Below are positions 26,012 through 34,203 of a DNA stretch of 64,000 nt, one piece after another. A model generated the notes under the pieces. That model saw only the letters and a program-made list of their open reading frames with translations. It ran no database searches and was not told the DNA's origin. The translations under genes were made by a program, and so were the position numbers. How positions within the stretch are numbered: the first letter of the stretch is position 1; each line of letters opens with the position of its first letter. This stretch comes from JABCZS01 sp041660525 (GTDB lineage Bacteria > Pseudomonadota > Gammaproteobacteria > JABCZS01), in assembly GCA_041660525.1 (NCBI GenBank), contig JBAZWD010000003.1:1-64000 (forward strand), given 5' to 3'.

Positions 26012-27196
26012 TTAAACATCCAATAATTTTTTTTCAAACAACTGCGGTAAATCTTTATCACCTCTGCCGGATAAATTAATCACAACATTAAATGATTTAG
26101 GCCAATCTTTGGCAATTTTACAAACATGCGCCAAGGCATGGGAAGATTCTAAAGCTGGAATAATGCCTTGGGTTTTAGCCAATAATTTAAATGCAGCAAT
26201 CACTTCCTGATCTTGAACAGATGCGTAACTCACGCGTTTACTTTCATGTAAATCCGCATGCGCAGGCCCAACCATTGGATAATCTAAGCCAGCAGAAATA
26301 GAATGCGTATCGGCAACTTGATTATTTTCATCTTGCAATAAATAACTGTAACATCCGTGAATAATGCCAGGACTACCACTTAAAAACCGTGCGGCATGCT
26401 CTCCGGTTTTATTACCTGTACCGCCTGCTTCTACACCAATTAATGCAACGATAGGATTATCTAAAAAAGCTGAAAAAATGCCAATGGCGTTTGATCCGCC
26501 ACCTACACAGGCAATCACGCAATCGGGGTCTTTTCCAAAACGTTCATGACATTGTGCTTTGGTTTCCGTGCCTATGACTTGTTGAAAATGCCCTACCATT
26601 TGTGGATAAGGATAAGGACCTAATGCCGATCCTAAACAATAATGGCTATCAGCAAAACTTTCTGCCCAGTCACGTAGCGCTTCATTAACGGCATCTTTTA
26701 AAGTTTTGCTGCCGTTTTCAACGCTTACTACTTGTGCACCTAGTAATTTCATGCGTGCAACATTCGGTCCTTGGCGCGCAATATCAACAGCGCCCATATA
26801 AATAACGCATGTTAAACCTAATAATGCGCAAGCTGTTGCCGTTGCAACGCCGTGCTGACCAGCACCGGTTTCCGCAATAATACGGGTTTTACCCATTTTT
26901 CTTGCCAATAAACATTGGCCAACGGCATTATTAAATTTATGTGCGCCTGTATGTAACATATCTTCGCGTTTTAAAAATATACGCGGGCCATCAATGGCTT
27001 CGCTAAAACGTTGCACTTCTGTTAAAGGTGTTGGACGTCCTGCATAAGTTGTTAATATATAATTTAATTCTTTGTTAAAAGTTTCATCATGTTTAATTTT
27101 TAAAAATTGCTCTTCAAGTTCTTGAATCGGTGCAATTAATAATTCTGGCAAAAACTGCCCGCCAAATTTTCCGTAGTAATGTGTTTTGTTATGCAT
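26012..27196 (-). CDS. trpB: Tryptophan synthase beta subunit
   Basis: This 394-residue PLP enzyme joins indole and serine. Markers are YGKFGGQFLPELL (8-20), the PLP lysine in REDMLHTGAHKFNNAVGQCL (76-95), ETGAGQHGVATATACALLGL and the phosphate-binding CVGGGSNAIGIF. The sequence is full-length and matches the TrpB1 type that pairs with TrpA. It overlaps trpF by 8 bp. Confidence 0.97.
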   Translation of the reverse strand: MHNKTHYYGKFGGQFLPELLIAPIQELEEQFLKIKHDETFNKELNYILTTYAGRPTPLTEVQRFSEAIDGPRIFLKREDMLHTGAHKFNNAVGQCLLARKMGKTRIIAETGAGQHGVATATACALLGLTCVIYMGAVDIARQGPNVARMKLLGAQVVSVENGSKTLKDAVNEALRDWAESFADSHYCLGSALGPYPYPQMVGHFQQVIGTETKAQCHERFGKDPDCVIACVGGGSNAIGIFSAFLDNPIVALIGVEAGGTGNKTGEHAARFLSGSPGIIHGCYSYLLQDENNQVADTHSISAGLDYPMVGPAHADLHESKRVSYASVQDQEVIAAFKLLAKTQGIIPALESSHALAHVCKIAKDWPKSFNVVINLSGRGDKDLPQLFEKKLLDV

Positions 27197-27782
27197 GCTG
27201 TACCTGCTTTATGAATGCTTGAATAAGGGCTTCTGATTTTAGACCGCGTGATGATTCGACACCACTTGAAACATCGACACCAAAAGGTTTCACAATTTTA
27301 ATGGCCTCAATCACATTTTGTGCATTTAAGCCACCTGCTAAAAAAATCCGCATATTGTTAAAAGGTTTTATTGAAGACCAATCAATTTTTTGTCCTGTTC
27401 CGGGCTGCGGGCTATCAAATAATAAATAATCTTCATTAGTGCGCGCTTCTGGTACTTGTTCATGAACAACATAAATTTTATGAATATTCACTGGTAGATA
27501 AGGTGCGGCTGCTCTGGCTTTATCACCATGCAATTGCACATGATCAATTTCAGCTTGTGCACATAAGTTAGTGATGACATCTTTGTCTGCATCCACAAAT
27601 ACAGCAACAGGAATAATTCCGGCTTCTTTTGCAGCTTTGGCAATTAAATAGGCATCATCAAATTCGACATAACGAGGCGATTCTGGGTGCAAAACAATAC
27701 CAATAAATTGCGCGCCTGCTTTAGCACAAAAACGGGCCATTTCCGGTGTTTTAATTCCGCAGATTTTAACGGCTACGTTCAT
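27189..27782 (-). CDS. trpF: Phosphoribosylanthranilate isomerase
   Basis: This is a 197-residue monofunctional isomerase, from the MNVAVKICGIKTPEM start. Catalytic Cys is in KICGIK and Asp in VFVDADKD, with LHGDKARA and the phosphate-binding FLAGGLNAQNV, VDVSSGVES blocks. A GTG at 27794 could add four residues, but GAGGA sits properly for the ATG at 27782. It overlaps the end of trpC by 17 bp and trpB by 8 bp. Here TrpC and TrpF are separate proteins rather than the enterobacterial fusion. Confidence 0.94.
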   Translation of the reverse strand: MNVAVKICGIKTPEMARFCAKAGAQFIGIVLHPESPRYVEFDDAYLIAKAAKEAGIIPVAVFVDADKDVITNLCAQAEIDHVQLHGDKARAAAPYLPVNIHKIYVVHEQVPEARTNEDYLLFDSPQPGTGQKIDWSSIKPFNNMRIFLAGGLNAQNVIEAIKIVKPFGVDVSSGVESSRGLKSEALIQAFIKQVQHA

Positions 27783-28584
27783 GCTGATCCTCACGCATCG
27801 CGTTAATTAATTTTTTAGGATCTTTAGCTTTGACTAAAGCTTCACCGACAAGTAGCGCATTAAATCCTGCAGCAAACAAATCATGTGCAGTTTGTGCATC
27901 ATGAATACCCGATTCTGAAACTGCAATAATGGGTTTGGGCATAAACTCGATTAAATCATAAGAAGTGTTGATATCCACTTCCAATGTGCGTAAATTGCGA
28001 TTGTTAATACCTATCACTTTAGCATCAGTATCCAGTGCTAATTCTAATTCTTCTTCTGTGTGCACTTCTAACAAAACTTCCAAACCTAAATAGTGTGCAT
28101 AATCAATCAGCTCTTGCGTTTTATCTTCGGTTACAGCCACAATAATTAAAACGGCGTCCGCGCCATATTGTGCAGCTTGTGCAATTTGAATTTCATCAAT
28201 AATAAATTCTTTACGTAAAATAACGACAGGTGTATCTTGTAAAGCTGCGCTTACTTTTTGCAAATCATCTACCGAGCCATTAAAAAAAACCGAGTCGGTT
28301 AACACTGAAATGGCTGCAACGCCAGCTTGTTGGTATTTTTGCGCAAGTGCAACTGGATCAGCGATCTGTGCCAACTCCCCTTTTGCAGGCGAAGCACGTT
28401 TAATTTCAGCAATAATGGCAGGCGCTTGGCTTAATGCTTTTTTTAGCGATTTAATTTTGCGCGTTCCTAATTTCCCGCGCATGTATTGTGCCAATACACC
28501 ATCTGGATTTTTTAAAACCGATTCTTTTAATTCAGCTACTTCTAGCTCTTTTTGTGCGATTATTTTTTTTAAAGTATCATGCAT
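27766..28584 (-). CDS. trpC: Indole-3-glycerol phosphate synthase
   Basis: This 272-residue TIM barrel closes the indole ring from CdRP. Family blocks are IIAEIKRASPAKGEL (57-71, catalytic Glu and Lys), VLRKEFIIDEIQI, LLEVHTEEELELAL, IGINNRNLRTLEVD and VSESGIHDAQTA. It overlaps trpD by 8 bp and trpF by 17 bp. It is a stand-alone domain without a fused TrpF. Confidence 0.97.
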   Translation of the reverse strand: MHDTLKKIIAQKELEVAELKESVLKNPDGVLAQYMRGKLGTRKIKSLKKALSQAPAIIAEIKRASPAKGELAQIADPVALAQKYQQAGVAAISVLTDSVFFNGSVDDLQKVSAALQDTPVVILRKEFIIDEIQIAQAAQYGADAVLIIVAVTEDKTQELIDYAHYLGLEVLLEVHTEEELELALDTDAKVIGINNRNLRTLEVDINTSYDLIEFMPKPIIAVSESGIHDAQTAHDLFAAGFNALLVGEALVKAKDPKKLINAMREDQHERSR

Positions 28585-29569
28585 GAATAAATCTCTCTAA
28601 TGTCTGTTTCGCATGACCGTTCGCAATATTTTCACGCACAATGTTCATGCCTTCTAAAATGTTTGAAGCTTTACCATAAATATAAACCGCAGCACCCGCA
28701 TTTAATATGGCAGTATTAGCCAAATGGCTAGGCTTATTGCTGATAATCTCTTCTAGCAATAATGCATTTTGCGCAGCACTGCCTCCGATTAAATCATTCA
28801 ATTGGCAAATGGGCAAGCCTAATTCGCTCGGATCTAAACGGTATTTTTTTTGCGTATGTCCAGTGATTTCAATCACATCACAAGGGCCTAAACAATTGAG
28901 TTCATCCAAACCACTACCATGAACAACCATCCCACGCTCAACACCTAATTGCACAAGAATATCAGCCATTAAGCTTTGTATTTGCAAATCAAATACGCCC
29001 AGTAACATAAATTGGGCTTGACCAGGATTGAGTAAAGGTCCAAGTAAGTTTAAAAATGTTGGCACTTTCAATGCGTTACGTATGGGTTTTAAACTTAAAA
29101 GTAAAGGGTGGAAAACTGGAGCAAAACAAAAACCTATGCCTTGTGACTTCACGCAATCTGCAACTTGCTCGGGTGTTTTTTCCAGTGTTAAACCTAATGC
29201 TTGCAAAACATCTGCAGAACCTGCTTGCGAGGAAACTGCCCGATTCCCATGTTTTAAAATCGGCACACCACAGCTTGCGGCTAAAATACTCGCTGTTGTA
29301 GAAATATTCGCAGTATTGGCTTGATCGCCACCGGTTCCGACTATATCCATCACAGGGAAATCTAAGTGAACATTGCGTTGATGCTTTTGCATTTGTTTTA
29401 CAAAAGCTGAAATCTCGCTGGCTTTTTCGCCTTTAGCGCGCATCAATACTAAAAACGCAGCGATTTGTTCTGGATTTTCAAGAGATAAAATAGTCTCCAG
29501 CGCCTGCTGACATTCTTGCGTCGTTAAATCTTCACGTTTAATAAGTTTTTTAATAACAGCGGTTAACAT
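28577..29569 (-). CDS. trpD: Anthranilate phosphoribosyltransferase
   Basis: This 330-residue enzyme transfers phosphoribose from PRPP to anthranilate. The family signature is complete: DIVGTGGDQANTANISTTAS (74-93), KHGNRAVSSQAGSADVLQAL (105-124) and the FAPVFHPLL stretch. It is not fused to a glutaminase domain, since TrpG is encoded just upstream with a 7-bp overlap. Confidence 0.97.
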   Translation of the reverse strand: MLTAVIKKLIKREDLTTQECQQALETILSLENPEQIAAFLVLMRAKGEKASEISAFVKQMQKHQRNVHLDFPVMDIVGTGGDQANTANISTTASILAASCGVPILKHGNRAVSSQAGSADVLQALGLTLEKTPEQVADCVKSQGIGFCFAPVFHPLLLSLKPIRNALKVPTFLNLLGPLLNPGQAQFMLLGVFDLQIQSLMADILVQLGVERGMVVHGSGLDELNCLGPCDVIEITGHTQKKYRLDPSELGLPICQLNDLIGGSAAQNALLLEEIISNKPSHLANTAILNAGAAVYIYGKASNILEGMNIVRENIANGHAKQTLERFIHA

Positions 29570-30144
29570 GATTTAACCTTGGCTATTTTTAAAAATTCGC
29601 TGATTAAATCATAACCTTCTGGCGTTAATATAGATTCTGGATGAAACTGTACGCCAAATGTTAAATGTTGTTTATGTGCAAGACCCATGATCATGCCCGA
29701 TTGCGTTTGTGCTGTAACATCTAATACTGCGGGAAAACTCGCAGGTTCAGCAACCAAGGAATGATAACGCCCAGCTAAAAATGGCATAGGCATATGTGCA
29801 AAAATACCTTGATGTTGATGAAACACAGGACTGGCTTTGCCATGCACAATTTCATTAGCTTGAATAACCTTGCCGCCAAAAGCATGAACTATCGCTTGGT
29901 GGCCAAGACATACGCCTAAAATAGGAATCTGTCCGGAAAAGTTTTTGATAATATCGATACAAATCCCAGCTTCTGTTGGATGCCCAGGACCTGGCGATAA
30001 AATGATCGCTTGGGGTTGCAGTTGTTTAATTTTATCCAAATCAATTTTATCATTGCGCACAACCTGAACAGTATTATCGTATTGCGCAATCATTTGATAC
30101 AAATTATAAGTAAAACTGTCGTAATTATCGATCAATAAAATCAT
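29563..30144 (-). CDS. trpG: Anthranilate synthase component II (glutamine amidotransferase)
   Basis: This 193-residue class I amidotransferase carries ILLIDNYDSFTYNLYQ (2-17), ILSPGPGHP, the nucleophile Cys in GVCLGHQAIVHAFGG (77-91) and the His-Glu pair in GVQFHPES near residues 164-171. It supplies ammonia to TrpE. It may also serve PabB, as in organisms with one shared subunit. Its start overlaps trpE by 4 bp (ATGA). Confidence 0.95.
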   Translation of the reverse strand: MILLIDNYDSFTYNLYQMIAQYDNTVQVVRNDKIDLDKIKQLQPQAIILSPGPGHPTEAGICIDIIKNFSGQIPILGVCLGHQAIVHAFGGKVIQANEIVHGKASPVFHQHQGIFAHMPMPFLAGRYHSLVAEPASFPAVLDVTAQTQSGMIMGLAHKQHLTFGVQFHPESILTPEGYDLISEFLKIAKVKSC

Positions 30145-31616
30145 ATTAAACCTCGTTGCGCATAAGCAATGGCTTCTAAGACTGCACGCGCTTTATGACG
30201 TGTTTCATCCGCTTCTTTTTGCAAATCTGAATCATACACAATGCCAGCACCTGCGCTTACATAAGCCGTATTATCTTTTAAAATAGCCATACGTATTGCG
30301 ATGCAACTATCAAAATCCCCTTGCGCATCTAAAAAGCCTATCATGCCACCGTAAAGTTGGCGACGTTGTCCTTCTAGATCATCAATAATTTGCATGGCAC
30401 GAATTTTCGGTGCACCGCTTAAAGTGCCTGCCGGAAATGAAGTACGCAATGCATCGAACACATCAAAACCATCCGCAAGCGGCGCTTCTATTGTTGAGGA
30501 AATATGCATCACATGTGAAAAATTTTGAATTTGTTTTAATGCGCTCACCCTAACTGTGCCCGGTTTTGCAACAGATCCAATATCATTACGTGCTAAATCA
30601 ACCAACATCATATGTTCAGAAACTTCTTTAACATCCGCCAATAAGTCTGCGGCTTGTATCGCATCATCATAACCTTCACCGCGTGGGCGTGTTCCTGCCA
30701 ACGGACAAGATTGCACAATATTCTTGGTCACACTGATCATTTTTTCAGGCGATGCACCGCAAATAATGGCATCATCGATATCTAAATAAAACATATAAGG
30801 CGATGGATTACGATAACGCAAAACCCTATAAATATCAAATGGTTTAGCGGTATAGTTCATTTTAAATGTACGCGCTAAAACAATTTGAAACGCATCGCCC
30901 TTTTGAATATGCGCTTGCGCTTTTTTGGCCGCAGCAATATAGGCTTCATCATCGGTCTGGGCAATAACTTCAGCTATATCCTCATTATTTTGGTTGAAAA
31001 ATTTTTCAACACTAAAATTTAATTTTCTAGAAAAATAATGCAATCTGTCGCGCGCATCTTGATAAATTTTCTCTAAATTATCACTGTTAATTTCAACCAC
31101 AGTTGCCAGGGTAACATGCTCTGTTTTTTGATCAAAAATGACATGATCGCGATAAGATTTAAACAAAATATCCGGAAAATCTGTAAGATTATTTTCATGC
31201 TGCAAAGTTTCTTCAAATAAACGCGCGGCATCATAAGCATAAAAACCCACTATTCCACCCACAAAACCAGGTAGAGGAATGGATGAAACCGCCAGCCTAC
31301 TTTGATAAAAATCCCGCAAAGCCGTTAATACATCTGAATCTAAAACTTGAGTGCCTTGTTCATCTTGAATTTCGATATGCTTATCTTTAATTTTAATCTG
31401 CGCCAAAGGCGTAAAACCTAAAAAAGAATAACGCCCGGCATTTTTTTCTTTAGGACTTGACTCTAATAAACTAGCGCCTTTCATATGCGCGGACAATGCT
31501 TGATACGTTTGAACCGGCGTCATCTGATCGCCCAAGATTTCTTTAAATACAGTGATGCGCCGATGCTTTTTTGCAAGCTGTAAAAATTCTTCATAAGTTA
31601 ATTCATTAAACATCAC
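30141..31616 (-). CDS. trpE: Anthranilate synthase component I
   Basis: This 491-residue chorismate-using enzyme has an N-terminal feedback site LLESSPKEKNAGRYSFLGF (51-69), the standard TrpE LLES motif, and a catalytic part with QIVLARTF, PLAGTRPRGE, MLVDLARNDIG, SAGAGIV and RAVLEAI. It makes anthranilate with TrpG. The frame overlaps trpR by 11 bp, so it is probably translated in coupling with its own repressor gene. Confidence 0.97.
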   Translation of the reverse strand: MMFNELTYEEFLQLAKKHRRITVFKEILGDQMTPVQTYQALSAHMKGASLLESSPKEKNAGRYSFLGFTPLAQIKIKDKHIEIQDEQGTQVLDSDVLTALRDFYQSRLAVSSIPLPGFVGGIVGFYAYDAARLFEETLQHENNLTDFPDILFKSYRDHVIFDQKTEHVTLATVVEINSDNLEKIYQDARDRLHYFSRKLNFSVEKFFNQNNEDIAEVIAQTDDEAYIAAAKKAQAHIQKGDAFQIVLARTFKMNYTAKPFDIYRVLRYRNPSPYMFYLDIDDAIICGASPEKMISVTKNIVQSCPLAGTRPRGEGYDDAIQAADLLADVKEVSEHMMLVDLARNDIGSVAKPGTVRVSALKQIQNFSHVMHISSTIEAPLADGFDVFDALRTSFPAGTLSGAPKIRAMQIIDDLEGQRRQLYGGMIGFLDAQGDFDSCIAIRMAILKDNTAYVSAGAGIVYDSDLQKEADETRHKARAVLEAIAYAQRGLI

Positions 31617-31902
31617 TAATACCTTGTAATAAAAGCATTTTTAGTTCTTCATCAATTAATTTAACACTATTGGAACCACGGGTGATTTTGGCGATACTGA
31701 CATGTAAATCCCGCGCCATTTCCCTTTGGGTTTTCTCACCCTTGAGCAATTCTTTAATAATCAAATAGCGCATCGCAACAGCCTGCTGCTCTTCCTGGGT
31801 TAATTGTAAGCGCATTAATTTGTCTAATGCAGTCACAGACTTAGCCTTTAAACAGAGCTTTAAAAAGCCGTCCCAGCCGGTTTGTTCGCTGTATGATTCC
31901 AT
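31606..31902 (-). CDS. trpR: Trp operon repressor, first gene of the aromatic block
   Basis: This 98-residue all-helical repressor contains LMRLQLTQEEQQAVAMRYLI (29-48) and the helix-turn-helix TQREMARDLHVSIAKITRGS (58-77), which match TrpR. When tryptophan is bound, the dimer grips an operator. In most enterics trpR stands alone. Here it opens the block and overlaps trpE by 11 bp. A palindrome overlapping a candidate promoter lies 24 bp ahead of its start, so it probably represses itself and the whole block. Confidence 0.95.
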   Translation of the reverse strand: MESYSEQTGWDGFLKLCLKAKSVTALDKLMRLQLTQEEQQAVAMRYLIIKELLKGEKTQREMARDLHVSIAKITRGSNSVKLIDEELKMLLLQGISDV

Positions 31903-31925
31903 AGCTTACCTAATGTTTATTGTAC

Positions 31926-31961
31926 TGTTGTAATGGTATAGCATTACAACAATAAAATCAA
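31926..31961 (-). promoter_or_regulatory. Candidate TrpR operator and promoter of the aromatic block
   Basis: TGTTGTAATG (31926-31935) and CATTACAACA (31942-31951) are perfect inverted arms around GTATAG. On the minus strand the extended -10 TGC-TATACC lies within the palindrome (TATACC at 31935-31940), and TTGATT (31956-31961) lies 15 bp upstream as a weak -35. It is not the enteric operator core, so binding by this TrpR is an inference from position. No leader peptide with Trp codons is seen between it and trpR. Confidence 0.6.
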
Positions 31962-31977
31962 ATTATTTTTTATAAGC

Positions 31978-32016
31978 CATAAAAAAACCAGTCTTACTTT
32001 GCAATAAGACTGGTTT
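31978..32016 (-). terminator. Terminator of the TetR gene
   Basis: AAACCAGTCTTA (31985-31996) and TAAGACTGGTTT (32005-32016) form a 12-bp stem with an 8-nt loop. On the minus strand a T-run follows. It separates the TetR gene from the aromatic block promoter. Confidence 0.92.
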
Positions 32017-32046
32017 CAAGCCAAAAACACAGTTGAGTTTTAAAAA

Positions 32047-32670
32047 CTAAGCAAATTCCTCGACCTTTTCAATCGGAGCAGATGCGCTCTTTGTGCTCGC
32101 GACTTTATCAAGCCATTTGCCAAGAGACACTTTTAATTGCGCCAAAATTTGTGGATCTTTGAATGTGTTTGTTAGTAATGCATTGCCTTGGACAGCTGCT
32201 ACGAATTGTACAGCTAAGCCACGTGATGCATCGCCCATACCTAGACCATTAAACTGTTTTTCAGTCCATAACATGGTGTCATTCAACAATTTTGCTGCTG
32301 CATCTGCTAATGGGCCACCTTGTTTAGCCAATTCTTGGCATAAACCACCTACTGGGCAACCACTTTTAGAAGTTTCTTCAGCATTGTCCACTTCAAATTG
32401 AACATAAGCCAATAAACGATCTTTAACATTCGGTGCTTTTTCAAAAACTTGTAGCGCTTCATGTAATTCGCGTCCACGGTTAGTAATAACCGCTTCACCA
32501 ATGGCTTCTTTGGTTTTAAAGTAATAATAAACGTTACCTAATGGCACATCTGCTTCTTGAGCGATGTCGGCCAATGTAGTTAAATTGAATCCTTGTCTGT
32601 GGATCAAGGCTTTTGCTGCGTCAACTAAACGAACGCGTTTATCTGTTTTTCTTGGCATAATATTTTCCAT
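32047..32670 (-). CDS. TetR/AcrR family transcriptional regulator
   Basis: This 207-residue protein has a TetR N-terminal helix-turn-helix, with ADIAQEADVPLGNVYYYFKT near residues 34-53. The ligand domain carries the GCPVGGLCQEL motif (about 104-114) seen in a TetR subgroup that includes YxaF/LmrA-like regulators. Its ligand is unknown. A second start (MPRK, 32658) has a GGAA at suitable distance and is equally possible. A sigma-70 promoter overlapped by a palindrome lies about 65 bp upstream, implying autorepression. No obvious target gene is adjacent. Confidence 0.9.
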   Translation of the reverse strand: MENIMPRKTDKRVRLVDAAKALIHRQGFNLTTLADIAQEADVPLGNVYYYFKTKEAIGEAVITNRGRELHEALQVFEKAPNVKDRLLAYVQFEVDNAEETSKSGCPVGGLCQELAKQGGPLADAAAKLLNDTMLWTEKQFNGLGMGDASRGLAVQFVAAVQGNALLTNTFKDPQILAQLKVSLGKWLDKVASTKSASAPIEKVEEFA

Positions 32671-32732
32671 TCTTGTTTAAATTTAAAACTCACTACTTTC
32701 GTAGCACCTTCCCTTTGTAGAGTGTTTGAGAC

Positions 32733-32765
32733 ATTGTAAGCTAGCATTAAAACAAATGCAAGCTT
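32733..32765 (-). promoter_or_regulatory. tetR promoter overlapped by a palindromic operator
   Basis: On the minus strand TTGCAT (32756-32761) and TACAAT (32733-32738) are separated by exactly 17 bp. The inverted repeat AAGCTAGCATT (32738-32748) and AATGCAAGCTT (32755-32765), 10 of 11 paired, spans the promoter. This is the usual design for a self-repressing TetR regulator. Confidence 0.7.
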
Positions 32766-33060
32766 TTTAGCTCAAAACCCCCATTCTTAGTCTCCTACAA
32801 TCCGGTTCTTGGCAGATTATGGGATTCTTTAATCTCATAGTCAGCGAGTTAATATAAATACCATAGTCAAAAAGGTAACACAATCAGGGAATCCTGGTAA
32901 TTTCTGTGAGCATATGCTTACAAATATTTTATATATGCTTATTATTCAGTTGGTTATGAAATAACTGAGCAATTTTAAGTCAATTATTTATGCGCTTTAA
33001 GCAAATTATTTGAGTTTTTAGCCCGCTGGGATTAGAATCAGTGTTTAATCAGGATATCTT
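32766..33060. other. Gene-free stretch upstream of the histidine kinase
   Basis: No open frame of note was found here. There are minor palindromes (for example AGCATATGCT near 32910). The promoter of the histidine kinase gene presumably lies here, but I could not pick a convincing one. Confidence 0.5.
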
Positions 33061-34203
33061 ATGTCAATACTCGATACATGCCAATTGCATGAGTTTATTA
33101 ACGATCTCCCGGTCATGCTTATCTGGGTCGATAAACAGCTCAATATCACAGAATTGAACATGATGGCCAAACACCTTTTGGTCGAAAACCACGAAAATGT
33201 CTGTGGTCAGCCTTTACTGACGGTATTCCCTGCCCTTAAAACACATCAAAATAGTATTTTACAGGTCTTAAGCAAACAAGAAAAGTTATGCTTAAGCCAA
33301 CAGCAGCTCGAATACAATAGCCGCACTCATCCTTGCTACGTCACCTTATATCCTTTATTAGAACAAGCCGGCTTGTTGATTAAAATAGAAGACTTGTCAC
33401 ATCAAACTTTATTAGATGATATGGTCATTCAATCGGAAAAAATGATCACTATCGGTGGTCTAGCTGCAGGCATGGCGCACGAGATTAAAAATCCTCTGGG
33501 GATTATTCTACAGAACATTCAAAATATTTTATGCCGCTTAGATAAAAACTCTGAAAAAAATAAAGGCCTTGCGCAAGAATTGCAAATTTCTTTAGATACG
33601 GTTAATCAATATTTAGAGCAAAGACAAATTTTGAAGTTTATGGACAATATTCGCATCGCCATAGACAGAGCATTGCAAATTATTGCCACCATGTTAAATT
33701 TTGGCACGCAAAATCCCATCAATATGAAAGAAGAAAATATTGTTACGCTCATTGATAATGCTTTGAGTTTTGCTGAGCAAGATTATGACTTATTACATAC
33801 TAGCGATATTGCAAAAATAAAAATTGTCCGTGAATTTAAAGAGCCTGTTTTAACAGCGAAATGCTCCAGCACACAAATTACCCAAGTTTTATTTAATCTC
33901 ATTAAAAATGGTATGCAAGCATTACATGGTTTACCACATCCTGAATTAACTATTAGTGCTTATGAAGAAGATAACCATATCATTGTTAAAGTGAGCGATA
34001 ATGGCTTGGGTATTCCTGCGCATTTATTACCGAATTTATTTAAACCTTTCTTTACAACTAAATCAAAAGAACAAGGCACAGGTTTGGGTTTAGCTGTTTC
34101 GCATTATATTATCAATGAAAATCATCACGGCAGTTTGTCTGCAGAAAATCCTGCGCAAGGTGGCGCTTGTTTTAAGATTTTTTTACAGGTAAATTCAGGC
34201 TAG
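33061..34203 (+). CDS. Soluble PAS-type sensor histidine kinase, orphan
   Basis: This 380-residue cytoplasmic kinase has a PAS-like region (about 10-115), a HisKA dimerisation helix with phospho-acceptor His140 in GGLAAGMAHEIKNPLG, and a HATPase_c domain with N box QVLFNLIKNGMQAL, VSDNGLGIPAHLLPNLFKPF and GTGLGLAVSHY. There are no transmembrane segments, as in NtrB-like kinases. No response regulator is adjacent, so the partner is elsewhere. Its last 32 bp overlap the convergent PP2C-like gene. Confidence 0.92.
   Translation: MSILDTCQLHEFINDLPVMLIWVDKQLNITELNMMAKHLLVENHENVCGQPLLTVFPALKTHQNSILQVLSKQEKLCLSQQQLEYNSRTHPCYVTLYPLLEQAGLLIKIEDLSHQTLLDDMVIQSEKMITIGGLAAGMAHEIKNPLGIILQNIQNILCRLDKNSEKNKGLAQELQISLDTVNQYLEQRQILKFMDNIRIAIDRALQIIATMLNFGTQNPINMKEENIVTLIDNALSFAEQDYDLLHTSDIAKIKIVREFKEPVLTAKCSSTQITQVLFNLIKNGMQALHGLPHPELTISAYEEDNHIIVKVSDNGLGIPAHLLPNLFKPFFTTKSKEQGTGLGLAVSHYIINENHHGSLSAENPAQGGACFKIFLQVNSG

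Noticed and set aside
31903..31925. Trp leader peptide or attenuator before trpR
   Set aside because: Only about 20 bp lie between the operator and the start codon. No frame with Trp codons and no alternative hairpins.
32671..33060. tRNA or small RNA in the gene-free stretch
   Set aside because: No cloverleaf or T-loop sequence was found, only the tetR promoter/operator and minor palindromes.
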